Origin: a virus | Strand: one strand, 5' to 3' | IMG/VR virus record: IMGVR_UViG_3300021085_000071 | Coordinates: 1 to 43,478 of that record | DNA: 43,478 bases | Part shown: one piece after another, positions 38,174 through 43,478 of the stretch | Layout of the letters: every line of letters starts with the position of its first letter | Numbering within the stretch: position 1 is the first letter of the stretch | Notes under the pieces: model-generated | What the model was told of the DNA's origin: nothing | The model's database searches: none | The model's input: the letters and a program-made list of their open reading frames with translations, nothing else | Translations under genes and position numbers: made by a program

Positions 38174-40198
38174 TTAAACGTAAGTAAGTTTGACAGTAAC
38201 ATTGCCGGCAGTTGCGCCGTTATGTGTACATCTAGCTCTTACTTCTAAGTCTTGTGTTTCCGAGGAAGGATGTATAAAATCAGGTGTTGCTTCGAACGAA
38301 CCTACTTCATCCATTGCATTAGATGTGGATGGAACGAATGCATCAGGATCAGCAAGTGTTCCTACTTGAATGTTAGGTATGCTACCTGAGTATCCTGTGA
38401 ATGCTGTGGTAACATCAACACTAACATTGAGCAGTCGTCTACCAGGACTAACATTGCCCATTAACTGTGTAGTAGCAGTTCCAAATCCGCCTGCTGGCAT
38501 TGTGAAAGTTGTTGTTAATGTTTTAGCATCTGTTGTAGCACTGTCTTCATTGGATGTCATTACCCAAGCACTACCACTATAAACATACATACCCCATTCG
38601 CCATCACCTTTGTTAAGAACATAAGCACCATCACCTGCTTCAGCAGTTAGTGAATCACGAGCTGATATATCTGAAACAACAGAAGTTCCTGCTGTTCTTA
38701 AGCCTTGCTCAATGTTCATTGCTAAAGGATATTGCCCAGTGTGACCACTAGCAATACCTGTGCCTACTCTAAAGTATTCAGTGTTTTCGTATATTAATAT
38801 TTCACCACCGTCTGTACGAGTAAGTTTTAATTTCTCAGTGCCTGGAGCAGTAACAATAGCAGGCATACCTGATACATTACTTGTACCTACGAATGGCTTA
38901 TTGTTATTGTCATTGGTGTTATTTGTAATTGTTATAGAATTACCACTTGCTTCTGTTAATGTGAGCAAGTTAGATGCAGTAAATCCAGCAGTTAAGTTTG
39001 TAATATTTGCGGCATTAATGTCTGCTGCCATATCTTCTGCTAGTGCTACTGCTATACCGTATGCACTTTGTCCTGCTGTATCAGTTGTAAAGTTAACTAA
39101 AGTATTACCTGAACCACTGTCAAAGTATGCACTAAAGTTTACATAACCACCTACAAGTCCGTATGCTGTAGCACTTGTATCTGATGTTGCATTTGTGGAT
39201 ACTGTTATTGTACTGGCTGTTACAAAATGAGAACCGAGACTACTATTAATAGAAGATGCAATCTCTGATACATTTGCGTTAGCACTTGCACCACTGAAGG
39301 TTACTGTTTGACCGTTAAGTTCTATAACATGTCCTACAGGAACTTCCGGGCCATCTACTGTGCCATCAAGTACAGTAGGAATAGCATTTTGTATATTTAA
39401 AAATGCAGCCTTACCTGTATCTGAAGTACCCAATGAACCATCATCTTGGATGTATATGTAATCGCCTTGGTTGCCTGGTATCTTAGGATCAAAGTCAATA
39501 ATTCTGTTGTTAGGTGAAATAATAAATTGATTTGGACCTGGTCCTGCATCTGTTACAGTACCAATCATTCTGTCCATTGTTGCAGTGTTTGCTTTAACAA
39601 ATCCAGTACTAATAACTGATACAACATCACCTGTTTGTAATCCATGTGCATCTTGGTGTAAGATATAATTTAATTGAGGATTTAAGTATCCAAACCTACT
39701 CATTACAGTAGGATAGAAAGATAAACTTGCAACACTTGGTAATGGATCTAATAGAGGTAAGCCATCTTCGTTAAGAGAAAATATAACACAACCACCATTG
39801 TTAAACATACCGTTACCAGTTGCACTAGAAAAAGTATTGTATCTTAATACATCTTCTACTATTGCAGTAACACTACCTTTAGTCTTATTAGAAATACTAA
39901 CAATTTTGACACACTGTCCTGAAGCAGCACCGCCAAGCCAATCACCTACAACAACATCTAGTCCGTTATATTTCTTTGATTCTCTTGTTAAGTGAGAGCC
40001 GTGATTTGCTTCTGTGACAGTAAATGTTACTTCCCAACGATAAAACTTTTTAGTAAACGCACCTGAGTACCATGGATCGTCTGATCCGTTAGCATGGTCC
40101 CAATAGGATTCACCAGTTTGGTTAGTAAGAGAACCTGCTAATACTTTACTGGGATAGTTTAATTTTATCTGATTACTTCTGTAAGACAGTTCAGGCAT
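38174..40198 (-). CDS. Structural (tail/fibre-associated) protein
   Basis: 674 residues. N-terminal part: ordered, aromatic-rich (YWDHANGSDDPWYSGAFTKKFYRWEVTFTV region). Middle: Thr/Ser/Asn-rich strands. Near 545-560: GDGAYVLNKGDGEWGMYVYSGSAWV, a motif common in phage tail and fibre proteins. C-terminal 100 residues form a beta-sandwich-like end. Its position between two fibre genes and the composition support a virion role; the exact part is unknown. AAGGAA before ATG. Confidence 0.75.
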   Translation of the reverse strand: MPELSYRSNQIKLNYPSKVLAGSLTNQTGESYWDHANGSDDPWYSGAFTKKFYRWEVTFTVTEANHGSHLTRESKKYNGLDVVVGDWLGGAASGQCVKIVSISNKTKGSVTAIVEDVLRYNTFSSATGNGMFNNGGCVIFSLNEDGLPLLDPLPSVASLSFYPTVMSRFGYLNPQLNYILHQDAHGLQTGDVVSVISTGFVKANTATMDRMIGTVTDAGPGPNQFIISPNNRIIDFDPKIPGNQGDYIYIQDDGSLGTSDTGKAAFLNIQNAIPTVLDGTVDGPEVPVGHVIELNGQTVTFSGASANANVSEIASSINSSLGSHFVTASTITVSTNATSDTSATAYGLVGGYVNFSAYFDSGSGNTLVNFTTDTAGQSAYGIAVALAEDMAADINAANITNLTAGFTASNLLTLTEASGNSITITNNTNDNNNKPFVGTSNVSGMPAIVTAPGTEKLKLTRTDGGEILIYENTEYFRVGTGIASGHTGQYPLAMNIEQGLRTAGTSVVSDISARDSLTAEAGDGAYVLNKGDGEWGMYVYSGSAWVMTSNEDSATTDAKTLTTTFTMPAGGFGTATTQLMGNVSPGRRLLNVSVDVTTAFTGYSGSIPNIQVGTLADPDAFVPSTSNAMDEVGSFEATPDFIHPSSETQDLEVRARCTHNGATAGNVTVKLTYV

Positions 40199-40212
40199 TT
40201 AAATATATTTCC

Positions 40213-42963
40213 TTATCCGTGTACAACCATTTGTATCCAAGCATGAGTAGTACTACCAAAGAATCTACTTGCACCTGTAACAGTTTCAGATAGTTTCAGT
40301 TTAATTACTGGAGTAGCCGAACCGCCAAATGCTGTTGGTGAACCACTTGATCCGCCACCTGCTATTTCTCTGGTACCCATTGTTGTTTCTAGGTTACTTA
40401 GATAGTACTTGTTATTATTATAATCGTAACCATAAATCATAACTGACGCTGGTGGATAATTATAACCAGAGTCAAATGTAATAGTAACATCATCACCACT
40501 AATTGTTGCACTACTGAGACCAGAGGTTAAATCTGATGTACTACTAAGTGAACCATTTGTGGAATAGTTAAGTTTAAATCTTTCAACAGTAGCACCTGAG
40601 CCACCACCGCCACCACCTGAGGAAGCAATAGTAACTGTGTCTGTGCCTGAATTTGTTGTTAAAGTAATACCACTACCGGCCGCTAATGTTAAAGTATCTG
40701 TTGAACTATCTGCTATAACATTGTTCTGTCCTGATACAGCAATGTTTGTGAATGCGTTTCCGCCTCCACCGCCACCGCCTGCTGGCGTTGTCCAACTAAG
40801 TCCACCACTACCGTCTGTAGTTAGTACTTGGTTTGTATCACCGTCACTGCTTGGTAATGTTAAAGTATATGTTGCAGCTTCACTGTGAGCTGGTCCTTTA
40901 ATTGTTACAGCATGTGAATTGTTTTCACAGTTTAATTTGAATGAACCTGAACCTCTAGTAGCATTACCTCTGAATACTACTTCGCCGTTACCATCTGGAT
41001 TAAGATCAATGTCTGCACCACTAGTAGTTACAATGTCATAACCATTAGTATCAAAGTGTCCACCTAGTTGTGGAGATGTATCTGCTGCTAGTGAACCTAT
41101 ACCACCTGAACCTGTTGAGTCAGCTGCTGGTGCCCAACTAGAACCATTGTATTTTAATACTTGTCCACTTGATGCACCTGAAGTGCTTACATCTGATAAG
41201 TCGCCTAATGCACTTGCACCACCTACTGAACTTAAATCAACACTGTTACCACCTGTAATACTTAATGTATTACCTGATAATCCAAGTGTTTGACTGTCTG
41301 TTTCACTTGTTAAGTATGAACTTAGGTCTGGTGGTATAAATGTAAATACACCAGTACCACCTGCGTATGATAATGAACCACTGCCACTTGCACTTCCTGT
41401 ACTAACACTTAGGTCTGTTAACTGTATGCCATCAGCACCGTCTGCTCCGTCTGCCCCATCAGCACCTGCTGGACCCTGTGGTCCTGCTACAGTACTATCA
41501 GCACCGTCAGCACCATCTGCTCCTGCTGGTCCTTGTGGTCCTGTTGGTCCTGTTGCTCCGTCTGCACCATCGGCTCCATCTGCTCCATCGTTACCTGCTG
41601 GTCCTTGTACACCCTGGGCACCTTGAACGCCTTGTACACCCTGAGCACCTTGTGGGCCTACTACATTACCGCTTACATTAACTGTTGAAGCATCACTCAT
41701 TGTTAATACTAATGATGTTCCACTAATTGCCGCAGTTGAAATGCTAGTTCCGTCTGCACCTGCTGGTCCAGTAGCACCTGTTGGTCCTCTTACACTGCCT
41801 ACATCTTGTACAGATGTATTTGAATATGTTAATGTTAAGTTGTCGCCTACTAATGCTGAACTAGTAATACCAACACCATTAGTACCTGCGGCACCTGTTG
41901 CTCCTTGAACACTGCCACTTACTGTAACAGTTGAAGCATCACTTAATGTTAATGTTAGTGTACCTGCGTTTACTGCGGCACTCGAAATGCTAGTTCCATC
42001 AGCACCATCTGCGCCTGCATCACCAGTATCACCTTTATCACCTTTTGCTCCAGCAACTCCATCAGTACCATCTGCGCCATCTGCGCCATCTGCTCCTGCT
42101 GGTCCGGTTGCACCTTGAGGTCCTTGAGGTCCTGCTATTGTGCTGTCTGCTCCATCGGCTCCGTCTGCTCCTGCAGGTCCTTGTGGTCCTGTTGCACCAA
42201 CACTTGTTAAATCAATTGTTGTACCATCGTATGATAAGTTGTTACCACTTAATGAGATAGTAGGTCTGCTTGTTAAATCTGTAAATAGTCCGCTAGTAGC
42301 AACTGTGGCTAATGAAGCACTGTTTGCTTTTGTAGCAAGACTGTTAGTCATTGTAGTACTAAAGTTAGCATCATCGCCTAGTGCGGCTGCTAATTCGTTT
42401 AGTGTATCTAATGCACCCGGAGCACTATCTGTTAATGCATTGAGTGCTGTAGTAACATAACTTTCTGTTGCAATATTACCACTTGCTGCACTTGGAACTA
42501 CTGCACCACCTAGTGAAACTTCTCCACCTGCTGTTGCTTCAATAGTTGCTGTGCCAAGTGTAATAGTATTACCACTTAGATATAAGTCTCTAAACTTTTT
42601 AGTTGGACTACCTAAGTCGTAAGTAACATCTGTTGCTGGAATAATATGTCCAGCAAGTGTACCACCACCTAAAAATGTTTGTACATCTGAGTCTGCATAT
42701 CCTGCTGGTATATCACCGTAAGCAAATTTACTTGCCGATGCATTCCATAATAATGCCTGTCCATTTGTGATTCCACTAATAGTATCAACATCAGTTAAAT
42801 CTGATATAACAGTGGCCCCGCCGCCACCTGATGAGTTTACTATAGTCGGAGTACCACTAACCCCAATGTATAAATTGCCTGTATCTGTTGCATACAACAA
42901 CTCACCTTCAGCGGGACTTGCTGGTAAGTTTGCTTGTAAGCCTCTTCTTATTTGTAATGCCAT
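40213..42963 (-). CDS. Collagen-like tail fibre protein
   Basis: 916 residues. The N-terminus MALQIRRGLQANLPASPAEGELLYATDTG is the attachment-type domain seen at the start of many phage fibres (Mtd N-terminal-like). Collagen-like Gly-x-y runs (GPQGPAGADGADGADS type) occupy about 254-320 and 428-515, with shorter ones between; they probably form triple helices, and GAKGDKGDTGD is also present. A DLTDVDTISGITNGQALLWN module and a Gly-rich linker (GGGGGGN, GGGGGGSG) lead to a C-terminal domain ending THAWIQMVVHG. Repetitive DNA here invites slippage. AGGAGA before the ATG. Confidence 0.88.
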   Translation of the reverse strand: MALQIRRGLQANLPASPAEGELLYATDTGNLYIGVSGTPTIVNSSGGGGATVISDLTDVDTISGITNGQALLWNASASKFAYGDIPAGYADSDVQTFLGGGTLAGHIIPATDVTYDLGSPTKKFRDLYLSGNTITLGTATIEATAGGEVSLGGAVVPSAASGNIATESYVTTALNALTDSAPGALDTLNELAAALGDDANFSTTMTNSLATKANSASLATVATSGLFTDLTSRPTISLSGNNLSYDGTTIDLTSVGATGPQGPAGADGADGADSTIAGPQGPQGATGPAGADGADGADGTDGVAGAKGDKGDTGDAGADGADGTSISSAAVNAGTLTLTLSDASTVTVSGSVQGATGAAGTNGVGITSSALVGDNLTLTYSNTSVQDVGSVRGPTGATGPAGADGTSISTAAISGTSLVLTMSDASTVNVSGNVVGPQGAQGVQGVQGAQGVQGPAGNDGADGADGADGATGPTGPQGPAGADGADGADSTVAGPQGPAGADGADGADGADGIQLTDLSVSTGSASGSGSLSYAGGTGVFTFIPPDLSSYLTSETDSQTLGLSGNTLSITGGNSVDLSSVGGASALGDLSDVSTSGASSGQVLKYNGSSWAPAADSTGSGGIGSLAADTSPQLGGHFDTNGYDIVTTSGADIDLNPDGNGEVVFRGNATRGSGSFKLNCENNSHAVTIKGPAHSEAATYTLTLPSSDGDTNQVLTTDGSGGLSWTTPAGGGGGGGNAFTNIAVSGQNNVIADSSTDTLTLAAGSGITLTTNSGTDTVTIASSGGGGGGSGATVERFKLNYSTNGSLSSTSDLTSGLSSATISGDDVTITFDSGYNYPPASVMIYGYDYNNNKYYLSNLETTMGTREIAGGGSSGSPTAFGGSATPVIKLKLSETVTGASRFFGSTTHAWIQMVVHG

Positions 42964-42987
42964 TTGTTAAATGTCTCCTAATAAACC

Positions 42988-43478
42988 TTAAAATGGACCC
43001 ATATCTAATGTGCCGCCACTTGGTGAACCGAATGTACCAAAGTTTAAGCCTGCATAGACAGGATCTGCTGTAATTGTTACACTAGAATTTCCTGCGTCTG
43101 TGGTAATTTCCATACCAGCACCCGCTACTAGTGTTAAAGTGTCTTCTCCAGTAGCAACTACATCTGTTTGCCCTGAAACTGAAATTGTTTTATATGCGTC
43201 TGATGCACTACCAGCACTTACATTACCGTACTCAAATCTACTGTTTGTAGCACTCCAAAGTAATGCTTGTCCGTCTGCTATTCCGCTAAGTGTATCTATA
43301 TCTGTTAAGTCTGCAACACTGGTTGTTCCTAACAGTGTATTAACATTACTATCACCGTAGTCGCTTGTTACACTACCTAATGCTGTTGTTAAATCAACTG
43401 TGCTACCACTGCCACTAATAGTAATTACATTACCTGCTAAACTTAATGTTTGAGTATCAGTATCTACATTATCAAGTA
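42988..43478 (-). CDS. Tail fibre-like protein, 5' part outside window
   Basis: 163 residues of the C-terminal end are visible; the frame is open to the right edge. It carries the module VADLTDIDTLSGIADGQALLWS followed by FEYGNVSAG, paralogous to DLTDVDTISGITNGQALLWN and FAYGDIPAG of the next fibre gene, and a strand pair ISVSGQTDVVATGEDTLTLVAGAGM like the ISITGGN segments there. It ends GSPSGGTLDMGPF. Probably another fibre or fibre-connector subunit from duplication. Confidence 0.82.
   Translation of the reverse strand, partial: LDNVDTDTQTLSLAGNVITISGSGSTVDLTTALGSVTSDYGDSNVNTLLGTTSVADLTDIDTLSGIADGQALLWSATNSRFEYGNVSAGSASDAYKTISVSGQTDVVATGEDTLTLVAGAGMEITTDAGNSSVTITADPVYAGLNFGTFGSPSGGTLDMGPF

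Noticed and set aside
41400-42200. Short direct repeats considered as a CRISPR array
   Set aside because: Repeats are in-frame Gly-x-y codons without unique spacers of constant length.
41426-42460. Long + strand frames rich in Ala/Pro/Ser opposite the collagen-like fibre
   Set aside because: They are the complement of Gly-x-y repeats (GGT/GCA codons), with no ribosome site or promoter.
1-43478. tRNA genes, integrase, transposase or homing endonuclease
   Set aside because: I looked for cloverleaf arms and for the usual protein motifs and found none; a covariance-model scan would be needed to exclude a divergent tRNA.

Overview
The window is part of a T4-like myovirus genome, AT-rich and probably marine. 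The evidence is a full-length T4-type family B DNA polymerase (gp43), a gp45-like sliding clamp, T4-type RNase H, a DsbA-like dsDNA-binding protein, long tail-fibre genes with GGTG and collagen-like repeats, late promoters of the TATAAATA type, and very tight packing with ATGA, GTGA and TAATG start/stop overlaps. Metabolic genes (monothiol glutaredoxin, class I cytochrome c, Fpr-type reductase, FabZ-like dehydratase, glycine-zipper envelope protein) point to a proteobacterial rather than a cyanobacterial host; this is inference. I saw no tRNA, rRNA, CRISPR array, insertion sequence or integrase. No stretch over 300 bases lacks a gene.

Layout. 1-3.83 kb (+ strand): the 3' part of a repeat-module protein, a methyltransferase-like protein, a P-loop kinase-like protein and a tiny Bfd-like [2Fe-2S] protein. 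From 3.88 to 33.3 kb everything is on the minus strand, so transcription runs right to left. 3.9-8.4 kb: small unknown genes plus a MoxR ATPase/VWA-metallopeptidase-like pair. 8.5-16.1 kb: an envelope protein, then an operon starting with queE and running through RNase H, small unknowns, two glutaredoxins around a cytochrome c, two membrane microproteins and FabZ. 16.1-22.6 kb: Fpr, DUF3307, MazG, FolE, a phosphoribosyltransferase, GalE, a glycosyltransferase, an Hc1-like protein and a QueD-like protein. 22.6-24.2 kb: a run of tiny single-span membrane proteins. 24.2-33.3 kb: DpdA-like transglycosylase, clamp, polymerase, 2OG oxygenase, DsbA, EF-hand membrane protein and HAD phosphatase. 33.4-34.0 kb: one + gene. 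34.06-43.48 kb: four tail-fibre or structural genes on the minus strand, the last cut by the window edge.

How the genes work together. FolE, a QueD-like protein, QueE and a DpdA-like transglycosylase form most of a 7-deazaguanine (preQ0-type) DNA modification pathway; QueC is not in the window. The DpdA-like protein lies next to the sliding clamp gene and ends in the same FFEF residues as the DNA polymerase, suggesting that base exchange is tethered to the replication clamp. A second theme is redox and iron-sulfur chemistry (two glutaredoxins, cytochrome c, Fpr, Bfd-like protein, radical-SAM QueE).

Regulation. Ten minus-strand promoters share the form TTGAC(A/T)-N16/17-TATAAT (one has TACAAT). 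The four in genuine intergenic gaps also carry a 10-base motif (TAAGTCGTTG-like) 21 or 31 bases upstream of the -35 box, a candidate activator or repressor site. Late promoters of the ATAAATA(C/T) type precede the tail-fibre block and at least one other gene.
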